Origin: Terribacillus halophilus | Lineage (GTDB): Bacteria > Bacillota > Bacilli > Bacillales > Amphibacillaceae | Direction: 5' to 3' | NCBI RefSeq assembly: GCF_900162685.1 | Contig: NZ_LT727828.1 | Coordinates: forward strand, 1,077,425-1,141,424 | Length of the DNA: 64,000 nt | Shown here: positions 46,605-54,843 of the stretch, piece after piece | Layout of the letters: every line of letters starts with the position of its first letter | Position numbering within the stretch: position 1 is the first letter of the stretch | Notes under the pieces: generated by a model | Databases searched by the model: none | What the model saw: the letters and a program-made list of their open reading frames with translations, nothing else | What the model was told of the DNA's origin: nothing | Translations under genes and position numbers: made by a program

Positions 46605-46605
46605 T

Positions 46606-46643
46606 AGGCTATGTGTCTGCCATGCGCAGACCATGGCTTTTTT
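46606..46643 (+). terminator. yuzB terminator
   Basis: An imperfect stem of GGCTATGTGTCTGC with GCAGACCATGGC, followed by T6. Confidence 0.65.
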
Positions 46644-46668
46644 CATACATAGTAGAGGAGACGAGAGA

Positions 46669-47532
46669 ATGGACATACCATTTGTAAAACTGCATGGCTT
46701 GAAAAACAGCTATATTTTTGTGGATTTATTTCAGTTTCAATTAGAAGAAGAGATGCTGGCACCGCTTGCAATCGACATTGCCGATCGAAACACAGGTATC
46801 GGCTCGGATGGCTTAATTTTAATTCATCCGAGCGAAACATGCGATGTCGGCATGCGCATTTTTAACTTGGACGGTTCAGAGGCGATGAATTGCGGTAATG
46901 GACTGCGTTGTGTTGCTAAATATGCTTATGAAAACAACTTGGTGGACACGGATACGTTTACGATTCAAACAAAAGCCGGCCAAGTGGAAGCAAAAGTGCA
47001 TGGTTCGCGAGAGCATGTACACGAAGTGACTGTCGACATGGGAGCACCAATTCTGCAGCGTGAGCTGATCCCGATGTTAGGGGAAAAAGGTCAGCAAGTC
47101 GTAGCCGAAGCTTTTGATTCAGGAGAGGAACAACTCAGGGTCACCGCAGTAAGCATGGGCAACCCGCATGCGGTCTTCTTTGTTGATCACATTGATAATG
47201 CCCCGCTTTATACAGCTGGACCTGTCATTACGAATGATCCTCGTTTTCCAGAAGGAGTGAACGTTGAGTTCATTGAAATGGTGTCTGAAAAAGAAATGCA
47301 TTTCCGCGTCTGGGAACGTGGGTCTGGCGTGACGCAGGCGTGCGGGACAGGGGCTTGTGCAGCTGTTGTCGCAGCTATCCTGAACGGAAAAGCCCCTTAT
47401 GGAGAAGAAGTAACGGTACATCTTAGCGGCGGAGATTTGTTCATTCGCTGGGAAAAAGCTGGATCAGTCTGGATGCGCGGTGCTGCCGAAAAGACAGTAT
47501 CTGGCACATTTTATTGGGAGCACGGTGCTTGA
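46669..47532 (+). CDS. dapF: Diaminopimelate epimerase
   Basis: The 287-residue enzyme converts LL- to meso-diaminopimelate for lysine and peptidoglycan. The two catalytic cysteines are in MNCGNGLRCVAKYA and in QACGTGACAAVVAA. The opening KLHGLKNSYIFVD shows an unusual Lys-Asn-Ser in place of the common GxGNDF. ATG 46669 follows GAGGAGACGAGAG; the longer frame overlaps yuzB and is not a start. Confidence 0.95.
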   Translation: MDIPFVKLHGLKNSYIFVDLFQFQLEEEMLAPLAIDIADRNTGIGSDGLILIHPSETCDVGMRIFNLDGSEAMNCGNGLRCVAKYAYENNLVDTDTFTIQTKAGQVEAKVHGSREHVHEVTVDMGAPILQRELIPMLGEKGQQVVAEAFDSGEEQLRVTAVSMGNPHAVFFVDHIDNAPLYTAGPVITNDPRFPEGVNVEFIEMVSEKEMHFRVWERGSGVTQACGTGACAAVVAAILNGKAPYGEEVTVHLSGGDLFIRWEKAGSVWMRGAAEKTVSGTFYWEHGA

Positions 47533-47588
47533 GCATCCTGCATTAGGAGCGTATACTATAGATAAGATTAAAACAGGAGGTTACCGAA

Positions 47589-47948
47589 ATGGTCTTAAAT
47601 ATAACAGACAGTGCCAGCCTTCAAATTAAAGAGATGCTGAAAGAAGAAGACGCCGAAACAGTTTTCTTGCGCTTTGGTGTGAAAGGCGGCGGCTGCAGTG
47701 GATTATCTTACAGCCTTGGCTTTGAATACGAGAAGAATGAAGAACTAGACACATACGAAGTGAACAACGATATCCCGGTTATTATCCGTTCCATGGATAT
47801 CCCAGTTATTGAAGGTACAACAATTGACTTTAAACAGAACATGATGGGCGGCGGGTTCACGATTGATAATCCAAATGCCATCGTTTCTTGTGGCTGTGGT
47901 TCATCGTTTAAAGCGGCAGCACGTGAAGGTACGCCGGAGAACTGCTGA
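47589..47948 (+). CDS. yutM: HesB/IscA-type Fe-S carrier YutM (SufA-like)
   Basis: The 119-residue A-type carrier has the three family cysteines, one in KGGGCSGLSYSLGFE and two in CGCGSSFKAA. It carries Fe-S clusters from the SUF system. ACAGGAGG precedes ATG 47589. Found next to dapF, as in B. subtilis. Confidence 0.94.
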   Translation: MVLNITDSASLQIKEMLKEEDAETVFLRFGVKGGGCSGLSYSLGFEYEKNEELDTYEVNNDIPVIIRSMDIPVIEGTTIDFKQNMMGGGFTIDNPNAIVSCGCGSSFKAAAREGTPENC

Positions 47949-48008
47949 TGCGAAATAAGAAGAACTTGATGCATTGATTTTTAACTGGCAACAGGCTCTT
48001 TTAGTAAG

Positions 48009-48040
48009 AAAAGGGTGATTCTTATGAATCACCCTTTTTC
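48009..48040. terminator. Bidirectional terminator between yutM and lipA
   Basis: AAAAGGGTGATTC pairs perfectly with GAATCACCCTTTT around a TTAT loop, with A and T runs on either side. Confidence 0.9.
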
Positions 48041-48044
48041 TGTA

Positions 48045-48650
48045 TTAATTTTGAAGTGCGTCTTTAATATGAGCATCTACTTGGTAGCTATTTAGCAGCC
48101 CAATATGAGAAATACCATAAAGGCGAATGTTGTTTGCACCGGATAGGACAGAAAGATAGGAGCTTACAATTCTATCGCTTGTAGAGTAGATGGAAGTCGT
48201 GTCAATCCCAGCAGGGGCACGGCTAGTAGTAAGGCGATTTGCCCCGCCCAATGTAACGAGCTTGTCTACTTTGTCATTGCCGCCGTAGTTCTGGATATAG
48301 TAAAGGCTGTTGGCCCCGCCCATGCTGTGCGCCACAATGTTTACTTTATCACTGCCTGTTTCCGCTAATACATTGTCCACAAAGCGTGAGATAGCGGCAG
48401 CGTTCAGTTGCTGCTGTCCTTGTTTACTAGGGAGATCAATAGCATGAAGCTCCTCACTGGACCAGCCTTGTCCTTGCAAATATCTTTCAATGAAGTAGAA
48501 ATTAGTATCTGATCCGCCCAGGCCATGTACAAATACAACGGGTGTATTGTTCGTTGCTGCTTCTGCTTTTGATGGCTGGAACGAAAAAGTCAGTGACAAT
48601 ACAACAGCTAAGCCAACGAGCAGAAGTTTCATCCATTTACTGTTTTTCAT
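48045..48650 (-). CDS. lipA: Secreted lipase (Bacillus LipA/LipB type)
   Basis: The 201-residue protein has a signal peptide of about 31 residues (cleavage near AEA-A) and a minimal alpha/beta-hydrolase of about 170 residues without a lid. The oxyanion region is VHGLGGS, and the nucleophile elbow is AHSMGG (Ser109), with Ala in the first position as in Bacillus subfamily I.4 lipases. Asp in YSTSDRIV and His in GISHIGLL complete the triad. It hydrolyses triacylglycerol and esters outside the cell. Confidence 0.93.
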   Translation of the reverse strand: MKNSKWMKLLLVGLAVVLSLTFSFQPSKAEAATNNTPVVFVHGLGGSDTNFYFIERYLQGQGWSSEELHAIDLPSKQGQQQLNAAAISRFVDNVLAETGSDKVNIVAHSMGGANSLYYIQNYGGNDKVDKLVTLGGANRLTTSRAPAGIDTTSIYSTSDRIVSSYLSVLSGANNIRLYGISHIGLLNSYQVDAHIKDALQN

Positions 48651-48847
48651 TATTTATTCCTCCTAAAATGTGGTATGTAATTCTATTAAATTATAAGTTG
48701 AATTAATAGATTCTTGTATTGGGAAAAGAACGTCAGCGGAAGTGGGTTTTGTTATGTTTTCTGCCAATCACTTTCTGTCTTTTGTACACTTAGCAGAATA
48801 AATGAACCGTAATATCTAGATGAACTATTGATAGCTGGAGGGATACC

Positions 48848-49324
48848 ATGATTTTATTAGCTGAAGTTTCTCATGCTGAGGAAATACACCGCACAATGCT
48901 GGCAGCATTTGAAGAATATCGGTTTAGTAATGCGCCATCCAGTGCATTGGAGGAAACGGTAGACACCATTGAAACTTCTTTAAGAAATGGAGAAGAAAAA
49001 GCGTTCTTGTTTTGGAGGGAAAAGAAGGTTATCGGGGTTGTGCGATTTAGAGAACAAAAAGAGCATCTGTATTTCTTTCGCTTATCTGTAAGTCCAGAAG
49101 AGAGGGGACAGGGAATAGCGCGGCAATTATTAGCTGCATTAGAGCGTTATGCGGCTTCACGGAGACTTTTTCAGCTTCAATGTCAGGTAAGGCTGTCGGT
49201 GGCAAAAAATATAGCTTTATATGAACAGAATGGATTTTACATAAGCAACAGAACAACAGTAAGGAAGCCAGATGAAACAAAGGTAGAAATAGTTATAATG
49301 ACGAAGGAACTAAAAGAGAAATGA
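48848..49324 (+). CDS. GNAT N-acetyltransferase
   Basis: The 158-residue acetyltransferase has the acetyl-CoA loop ERGQGIARQLL and RLSVAKNIALYEQNGF, the usual end of the fold. ATG 48848 follows CTGGAGG. Substrate unknown; single gene, with repeat copy 2 directly after the stop. Confidence 0.9.
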   Translation: MILLAEVSHAEEIHRTMLAAFEEYRFSNAPSSALEETVDTIETSLRNGEEKAFLFWREKKVIGVVRFREQKEHLYFFRLSVSPEERGQGIARQLLAALERYAASRRLFQLQCQVRLSVAKNIALYEQNGFYISNRTTVRKPDETKVEIVIMTKELKEK

Positions 49325-49692
49325 GAGCGGGACGAAACAAGATTAATTCATCCTAAAAGCGAACAATAACTAGATCCGTACTTTTAATGCAGCTTTCTGA
49401 CGACTGCTGCTTTCCAACTTTAGCTGTTATTGTTGGACTAAGAGTGGCTTTTGAAGTTGACGCCGACAAGAAAATCGATATCTTTTTCGAGGAGTCTACG
49501 TATTCTGCGAGTGAAGATTTCCCATCATAAAAATCAGCGTAGGAAATACACGGAGACTCCCGCAGGAAAGCGGAGTGTATTTCCGAAGCGATGCTCTCAT
49601 GTTCGTTTCCAATGCAAAAAATCCAAACAATACTGCTTTTAATTGCAATATTGTTTGGAATTTTATATAGCTCAAACATTTATGTCCCAGCC
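49323..49692. repeat. Dispersed intergenic repeat, copy 2
   Basis: A 370-base noncoding element exactly fills the space between convergent genes. It shares blocks with copy 1 at 987-1425: GAGGAGTCTACGTATTCTGC, then GGAAATACACGGAGACTCCC and TATTTCCGAAGCGATGCTCT. Its hairpin AATCCAAACAATACTGC/GCAATATTGTTTGGAATT is slightly decayed. It lacks the extra block of copy 1, and its right end (ATGTCCCAGCC) is weaker. Confidence 0.8.
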
Positions 49693-50490
49693 TTATTTCT
49701 TCGTTTCCGTGAGCTTTTTCAGCCCTTCTTCTAATTCATCGGCAAATACGGGCATTCCGTGGCCAGTGCCGGCTGCTTGTGGGTACAGTTCTTGCAGCTT
49801 ACGAATGGAACGGAAGGCAGCTTGTTCGTCCATTGTAAAGTAGCGGGGAGGACCGTTGAATTCCTTTTGCTGCATTAACACTTTGTGTAAAGATTCCTGC
49901 TGGACTGTTGTAAATGCATCTCCGGCAACCAGAACTTTGTCTTCAGGATGAAAGAGGCTAATATGTCCAGGTGTATGTCCAGGTGTGTGAATCCATTCCC
50001 AGCCTGGCAGGTGCGGTACTTTATGATCCAGCGGAAGGAGTCGTACATGCTCGCTCAAGTCGATTCCTGTGTTTGGGAACGACTTGGACAGCTTTGTAAT
50101 CATACCGCCGCCAGCTTCGGTATCTGCTTCCGGGTAATTTTGCTGTCCCGTAAGGTAAGGCAGTTCCAATTCATGTGCGTAAACTGGCACATTCCACTCT
50201 TTTACTAACTCGACAATACTCCCAACGTGGTCAAAATGGCCATGCGTCAGAATGATACAAGCAGGTTTTGCTCCTTCTCCGAACAAATGGGCAGCAGCTT
50301 GTTTAATCTTTTTAGCTGTGTCGGGCATGCCAGCGTCAACGAGGACCCATTCCTTCGCGGCAGGATTTTCAATGAAAAACACATTCACAATTTGGTCAAG
50401 GTAGCCATGAACAGTTGGAGAGACGGTTGTTTTTTTACCACTCTTCATGGAGGCTAAGGGCATCAAGCGATGTTCGAATTCGTTTTCCAT
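49693..50490 (-). CDS. Metallo-beta-lactamase fold hydrolase
   Basis: The 265-residue protein has the zinc motif LTHGHFDHVGS, the third histidine in HTPGHTPGHISLF, and an Asp in VLVAGDAF. It belongs to the glyoxalase II/YflN-like branch that hydrolyses thioesters, lactones or similar bonds. No signal peptide, so cytoplasmic. GGAGGAG precedes ATG 50490. Substrate unknown. Confidence 0.9.
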   Translation of the reverse strand: MENEFEHRLMPLASMKSGKKTTVSPTVHGYLDQIVNVFFIENPAAKEWVLVDAGMPDTAKKIKQAAAHLFGEGAKPACIILTHGHFDHVGSIVELVKEWNVPVYAHELELPYLTGQQNYPEADTEAGGGMITKLSKSFPNTGIDLSEHVRLLPLDHKVPHLPGWEWIHTPGHTPGHISLFHPEDKVLVAGDAFTTVQQESLHKVLMQQKEFNGPPRYFTMDEQAAFRSIRKLQELYPQAAGTGHGMPVFADELEEGLKKLTETKK

Positions 50491-50550
50491 ACAGCTCCTC
50501 CTTTATCGCTACTAGTGTGTGAAAGAAGCGTGTCCTTATACAAAGAGCAT

Positions 50551-50592
50551 ATAAAAAACACCGGCCCTCCGTAAAGGAATCCGGTGTTTGAA
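50551..50592 (-). terminator. yumC terminator
   Basis: AAACACCGG pairs with CCGGTGTTT; the A run on the plus strand gives a T tail on the minus transcript. Confidence 0.88.
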
Positions 50593-51576
50593 TTAAAACA
50601 TGCTTGTAGAGTGCTTCGGCTGGACACGTGCATCTGGATCGATATACGTTTTGGCATTATTAATTGCTGTTGGCCCTTCGCCGAAGCCAGAGGCAATCAA
50701 GTTGACTTTCCCTGGGTATGTGCAAATATCACCAGCGGCATAAATGCCGGCAATATTTGTTTCTTGCTTCGTATTAACGACAATACTGTTTTTCTCGATT
50801 TCCAAATCCCATTGCTTGATTGGACCTAGAGAAGAGATGAAGCCGTAGTTTACCAAAACTTCGTCTACATCGATTGTTTCTGTTTCTTCGCTTTTCACCT
50901 TTTGCAGCACAACTTGTTCGATTCGATCTGTACCTAGCATCTCAACTGGTACGTATGGCGTCATAATTCTAACGTTTGACTGCATTAAGCGTTCCACACT
51001 ATGTTCGTGCGCACGGAATTGGTCCCGGCGGTGAACAAGGATGACTTCCTTCGCAATCGGCTCTAGCATGAGTGCCCAGTCAACAGCAGAATCACCGCCG
51101 CCTGCTAACAGCACGCGCTTGCCAGCATACTTCTGCATATTGTCTACGTAATAATTCAAGTTGACACCCTCGAACTCATCGCAGCGCTCTACTGTTAAAC
51201 GGCGCGGCTGAAACGCGCCATTACCAGCTGTGATAATAATTGTTTTCGAGTAATGTACATCCTTATCTGTTTCAATACGGAATGTATTATCTTCTAAGCG
51301 CTCGACCTTATCAACTGACTCGCCAAGCGCAATGGAAGGGTCGAAGCGGTTTAGCTGTTCCATCAGGTTGTCCACTAATTCCTGAGCGCGGATACTAGGG
51401 AAGCCTGCTATATCGTAAATGAATTTTTCTGGGTATAAAGCAGAAAGCTGTCCGCCAACATGGGGAAGACTTTCAATGATTTTGACACTTTGCTGACGCA
51501 TCCCACCATAGAACGCAGTGAAAAGTCCGACTGGACCTGCACCGATGATGGTCACATCATAAATTTGATCTGACAT
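50593..51576 (-). CDS. yumC: Ferredoxin--NADP+ reductase, thioredoxin-reductase type
   Basis: The 327-residue FAD enzyme has [16 protein letters not shown] (FAD), [16 protein letters not shown] (NADPH) and [19 protein letters not shown] (FAD). It lacks the CxxC of thioredoxin reductase; the stretch after GNGAFQPR fits Bacillus YumC. It reduces ferredoxin or flavodoxin with NADPH. ATG 51576 is preceded by TTAGGAGG. It probably supplies electrons for Fe-S and other redox reactions. Confidence 0.92.
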   Translation of the reverse strand: MSDQIYDVTIIGAGPVGLFTAFYGGMRQQSVKIIESLPHVGGQLSALYPEKFIYDIAGFPSIRAQELVDNLMEQLNRFDPSIALGESVDKVERLEDNTFRIETDKDVHYSKTIIITAGNGAFQPRRLTVERCDEFEGVNLNYYVDNMQKYAGKRVLLAGGGDSAVDWALMLEPIAKEVILVHRRDQFRAHEHSVERLMQSNVRIMTPYVPVEMLGTDRIEQVVLQKVKSEETETIDVDEVLVNYGFISSLGPIKQWDLEIEKNSIVVNTKQETNIAGIYAAGDICTYPGKVNLIASGFGEGPTAINNAKTYIDPDARVQPKHSTSMF

Positions 51577-51742
51577 ACCGGTTCCTCCTAATATTTTTAA
51601 ACGTAACATGTGGTATTTTATCATAGATGTTGAAATATGAGTAAGAAGAAGGATTTTTCATCACTTCGTAGTATGCCCAGAACCATGAGAACGCTTCACT
51701 TTTTGATTGATAAAAGGAATTAAAACGATTACCATAATAATG

Positions 51743-51764
51743 ATGACAGTTTTATGACAGTTTT
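51743..51764. repeat. Two direct 11-base repeats upstream of the NDH-2 gene
   Basis: ATGACAGTTTT occurs twice in tandem (51743-51753 and 51754-51764), followed by a third partial ATG. The 11-base period puts the repeats on one face of the helix, as in response-regulator sites. The 299-base gap 51577-51875 holds nothing else I can name. Confidence 0.6.
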
Positions 51765-51875
51765 ATGTTTTCATCTGCCTTATAAAGTGAATAGAATCAC
51801 AAACAAAAAAATTAATGTGTTGTTAGGTTATGCAGCTGTTGAAAGACCAAACTATATTAATGGATGTGATCAAAG

Positions 51876-53093
51876 ATGAACAAACCGAAAATCGTAATAG
51901 CAGGTGCTGGCTATGGCGGCCTCATCACGACAGTGAAACTGCAGAAGCTAATTGGAACTGACGAAGCAAGCATTACACTTATTAACAAGCACGACTATCA
52001 TTATCAAACAACTTGGCTTCATGAAAATGCGGCTGGTACAAGACACCATGATCAAACAAGAATCGCGATTAAAGATGTAATTGATTCAAAAAAAGTAAAT
52101 TTTGTCCAAGATACAGTGACGAAAATCAATCCGGATGAGAAAAAACTCATCATGGAAAATGGTGAAATTTCCTATGATTATCTTGTTGTAGGGCTTGGCT
52201 TTGAGCCTGCCAATTTTGGGATTGAAGGTTTGCTGGATCATGCTTATATTATCCGCAGTATCAATTCGTCCCGATTGATTCGAGAACATATCGAACATAA
52301 TTTTGCTATGTACAATAATGAAAATGAAAAGAAAGAAGAACGTTTGAATATCGTTATCGGCGGTGGCGGCTTTACAGGTATTGAATTTGCTGGTGAATTG
52401 GCTGAACGTATACCGGAACTTTGCAAGGAATACGATATTGATCGTGACAAAGTCCGCGTTACCGTTATAGAAGCAGGACCATCTGTCATGATGGGATTCG
52501 ATCCCCAGCTCGTTGAATATGCCTTGAACTCCTTGGAGTCCCGTGGTATTGAGTTCCAGACAAATGCTTTTCTTAAGGAAGTAACGGCTGATAGCATTGT
52601 TTATGAGAAAGCCGAAGAAAAACATACAATCAATACAAATACAACTGTTTGGGCAGCTGGTGTACAAGGCAGCTCTGTTTTAGAGAAATCTGGTTTTGAT
52701 GTAAAGCGCAACAAAGTAATGGTCACAGAAGATCTGCGTGATCCGGATCATGATGATATCTTTATCGTTGGTGATTGTGCAGCTGTTATGAACGAAGAGA
52801 CAGGCAAGCCGTACCCGCCGACAGCGCAGATTGCGACACAAATGGGCTTTAATTGTGCACAAAATCTTAAAGCCCTCATTCGTAAGGAAAGCAACACACA
52901 GAAATTCGTACCAGACCTGAAAGGTACACTTGCTTCCTTAGGCGGAGGCGATGCCATGGGTACCGTAATGGGCAAGAAACTATACGGTAAGTCGGCAGAC
53001 GTGATGAAGAAAGCATCCGACAACCGCTATTTGTATCAGCTTGGCGGTGTTGGGCTTGTATTGAAGAAAGGGAAATTTAATATTTTCAGTTAA
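51876..53093 (+). CDS. Type II NADH dehydrogenase family flavoprotein (NDH-2)
   Basis: The 405-residue protein has two dinucleotide folds: IAGAGYGGLITTVKL (FAD), GGGGFTGIEFAGELAER (NADH) and FIVGDCAAVMN. C-terminal SLGGGDAMGTVMGKKLYG and LVLKKGKFNIF are typical of membrane-attached NDH-2. It passes electrons from NADH to menaquinone without proton pumping. Location beside yumC matches B. subtilis yumB, but Ndh (YjlD) is an equally close relative. It would feed the qox oxidase encoded in this window. Confidence 0.9.
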   Translation: MNKPKIVIAGAGYGGLITTVKLQKLIGTDEASITLINKHDYHYQTTWLHENAAGTRHHDQTRIAIKDVIDSKKVNFVQDTVTKINPDEKKLIMENGEISYDYLVVGLGFEPANFGIEGLLDHAYIIRSINSSRLIREHIEHNFAMYNNENEKKEERLNIVIGGGGFTGIEFAGELAERIPELCKEYDIDRDKVRVTVIEAGPSVMMGFDPQLVEYALNSLESRGIEFQTNAFLKEVTADSIVYEKAEEKHTINTNTTVWAAGVQGSSVLEKSGFDVKRNKVMVTEDLRDPDHDDIFIVGDCAAVMNEETGKPYPPTAQIATQMGFNCAQNLKALIRKESNTQKFVPDLKGTLASLGGGDAMGTVMGKKLYGKSADVMKKASDNRYLYQLGGVGLVLKKGKFNIFS

Positions 53094-53124
53094 TCGTGAA
53101 ATCTAGTAAGTTAGCAAACAGAAT

Positions 53125-53159
53125 AAAAACGGCCAATGCATGAGTCGCTGACCGTTTTT
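53125..53159 (+). terminator. NDH-2 gene terminator
   Basis: AAAAACGG pairs with CCGTTTTT, with partial inner pairing, followed by a T-rich stretch. Confidence 0.75.
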
Positions 53160-53243
53160 GTTCTGTTTTTTCAATTGGATTTCCCAAAGCTATTCCAAAT
53201 GTTAACCCTAGTACTGCACTTATGGGTTTATTATAAAATAAAG

Positions 53244-53271
53244 CCCCTACTCCAGCCCCTACTCCAGCCCC
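53244..53271. repeat. 12-base tandem repeat in the glycine-zipper coding region
   Basis: On the minus strand, GGGGCTGGAGTA occurs twice in a row and is followed by a third GGGGC. In the shifted frame each unit encodes GAGV. Confidence 0.8.
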
Positions 53272-53539
53272 AAACTAAGAAATTCACCAAAATGCTTGCT
53301 TGGTGTACTCTTCATATACATCTTTATACCTCCATGTTAAGTAAGGTTGTGTAAGAATGTCATCCTAATAATTGTAATCAAAAAGAGATATGTAATTAAT
53401 CCAATTGGAAATGTTTTTTTGTTAAAAATCCTCTCGAGTTAAACCTATATGTATGGCAGCGCGCATAGCGCAAAAGGTCGCACCATCTCTTGTAGGTTAA
53501 AATTGTGAAATATATTATCTATTGGAGGTGTTACTATAT

Positions 53540-53557
53540 TTGCTAGAAAAATCATGA
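53540..53557 (+). CDS. Five-codon leader frame overlapping the next start
   Basis: The ribosome site GGAGGTG at 53524-53530 is nine bases before TTG 53540, which opens a five-codon frame (MLEKS) whose TGA overlaps the ATG of the following gene as ATGA. The downstream gene has no other ribosome site at normal distance, so coupling is plausible. An in-frame ATA at 53536 for the long gene is the alternative. Confidence 0.35.
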   Translation: MLEKS

Positions 53558-53994
53558 GCGCTTCGATATCAGGAACTTTATTTGCTGTCATTCTAGGATT
53601 TGTGATACCAGATTCTTTCGACCTCAGCCAAATCGGTAATTATTTGTTTTCTTCCATTACGACTATACCGGTATATATTATCTATAGCTTTCCAGTCATT
53701 ATAATTTATGGGATAGCCACTTCTGTTGTTAGTGAGAAGGCAGGGGAAGCTATATCAGCTAAAACACAAGACAAAAAGGCGGAATTTATTGTTTCAGGAG
53801 CAATGCATGCAGTTTTTGGTCTTATTCTGTTTTGGTATAGTTTAGGTGCTTCTGTACTATTTTTTATAACTGATAGAATCTTAAAGAACCGTCGTTATGA
53901 GTTTGGATGGATGGAAGCGGTCAAAAGTTTGGCAATTCCTTCTATAGCTTGGTGCCTATGTATGGCGGTTGCGTGGTGGCCGTACCTATTTTAA
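53554..53994 (+). CDS. Membrane protein of unknown family
   Basis: The protein has 146 residues, with four predicted membrane helices (about 3-20, 34-56, 77-105 and 122-143) and a short basic/charged loop (SEKAGEAISAKTQDKKAE). I do not recognise the family. ATG 53554 is 23 bases from the ribosome site, too far for direct use; either a leader frame couples to it, or translation begins upstream at ATA 53536 (adding IFARKI). Its own terminator follows. Single gene. Confidence 0.7.
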   Translation: MSASISGTLFAVILGFVIPDSFDLSQIGNYLFSSITTIPVYIIYSFPVIIIYGIATSVVSEKAGEAISAKTQDKKAEFIVSGAMHAVFGLILFWYSLGASVLFFITDRILKNRRYEFGWMEAVKSLAIPSIAWCLCMAVAWWPYLF

Positions 53995-54007
53995 TTTAGG
54001 AAGCAAA

Positions 54008-54040
54008 AAAAGTGACAAATCAATTTGATTTGACACTTTT
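54008..54040 (+). terminator. Terminator after the unknown membrane protein
   Basis: AAAAGTG pairs with CACTTTT, and CAAATCAA with TTGATTTG inside, separated by one mismatch. Confidence 0.85.
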
Positions 54041-54131
54041 CTATATCCACAAGTCTCATCATTACTTCTTGTCAGCTTATCGGTATAAGGAATTTTCCAT
54101 TTGTCGATGCTGTAAAGAGAGGTGAGACAAA

Positions 54132-54338
54132 ATGATCCGTTGGTGTAAAAGAACTGTCCTGTTTATGCTTCTGTGTACAGCTATGTATGTAACGTGGAGC
54201 CAGCTTACCAATTTGACTGTACAGGATGTGATCAAGTATGAACAGCAGCCCGTACAGGTAAAGGAACTTGTTTCAAAACAGGTGCATCTTCCATCAAAAC
54301 AGCAAGTAAATGATGAGGGAAATAGCAATGCCAGTTAA
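54132..54338 (+). CDS. Short membrane-anchored protein, perhaps truncated YuiC
   Basis: The 68-residue protein has one N-terminal membrane helix (about 8-24) and a polar tail with no domain. AGAGGTGAG precedes ATG 54132. In B. subtilis the gene before yuiD is yuiC, a 3D-domain protein with a similar N-terminal anchor. Here the 3' end runs 45 bases into the convergent yuiD gene, and no 3D domain is present, so this may be the left-over anchor. That identity is a guess from position. Confidence 0.45.
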   Translation: MIRWCKRTVLFMLLCTAMYVTWSQLTNLTVQDVIKYEQQPVQVKELVSKQVHLPSKQQVNDEGNSNAS

Positions 54339-54767
54339 TGCACCGAAAAATACTTCAATTGGCTGATGTCCGAGCATTTCTCTAATTTCTCGATTTTTTT
54401 CAAATTCTTGCTTGCTGCCCCATTTCTTCGCTTCGTCAACAAATCGCTGGAAATCCTTCAGCAGTAAGTTAAGCAGAATCGCTTGTTCTCCAGCTGCCCT
54501 TCTCACACCAGAGGCATCGAACATAATAATGATACTGAAAACAAAGGAAGCAGCAAAAACAGGGGAATCAAGTCCGGTTTCGAAGCCAATCGAAGTCGTT
54601 AAGGCAGCTACTGCTGCGGAGTGGCTGCTTGGCATTCCGCCTGTACTAAATGCCAAATCAGGCTGCACCTGCTTTTCTGTAATTGCGCGAATCGGTACTT
54701 TAATAACCTGCGCTACAATAATGGCTATAAGTGCGCTCCATAAAGGCATATTTTGTAATAATGACAT
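54294..54767 (-). CDS. yuiD: Divergent PAP2 family membrane protein YuiD (DUF212)
   Basis: The 157-residue protein has four or five membrane helices and the family motif TGGMPSSHSAAVAALTTSIG, a relative of the PAP2 phosphatase active site; the third motif includes LGHQPIEVFFGALTG. It probably acts on a lipid phosphate, though activity of the family is unproven. AAGGATG precedes ATG 54767 by about ten bases. Confidence 0.9.
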   Translation of the reverse strand: MSLLQNMPLWSALIAIIVAQVIKVPIRAITEKQVQPDLAFSTGGMPSSHSAAVAALTTSIGFETGLDSPVFAASFVFSIIIMFDASGVRRAAGEQAILLNLLLKDFQRFVDEAKKWGSKQEFEKNREIREMLGHQPIEVFFGALTGIAISLIIYLLF

Positions 54768-54843
54768 GCAGAGCTACATCCTTTCAGTGAATAAGCTATA
54801 ATGTGTGATGTAATCATTATAACTAAACTTCCCTGAGAAAATG

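Larger units (their letters stand above)
53086..53321 (-). pseudogene. Frameshifted small glycine-zipper membrane protein gene
   Basis: ATG 53321 has an ideal GGAGGT site seven bases upstream. The first frame gives 20 residues and stops at 53259. A -1 shift at about 53268 opens a frame of some 60 codons with AGVGAGVGALFYNKP and ISAVLGLTFGIALGNPIE, a two-helix glycine-zipper pattern. The shift point is the heptamer T-TTG-GGG in correct phase for -1 slippage. A lost G in a G5 run would give the same result, so it is either a pseudogene, an assembly error or a recoded gene. The frame ends in the 3' end of the NDH-2 gene. Confidence 0.55.

Noticed and set aside
53244..53271. Tandem repeat as a possible CRISPR or minisatellite
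   Set aside because: Units are 12 bases with no spacers and lie inside a coding frame encoding a GAGV repeat.
53136..53354. Plus-strand open frame of 72 codons
   Set aside because: No ribosome site; it is the antisense shadow of the frameshifted glycine-zipper gene and its 12-base repeats.
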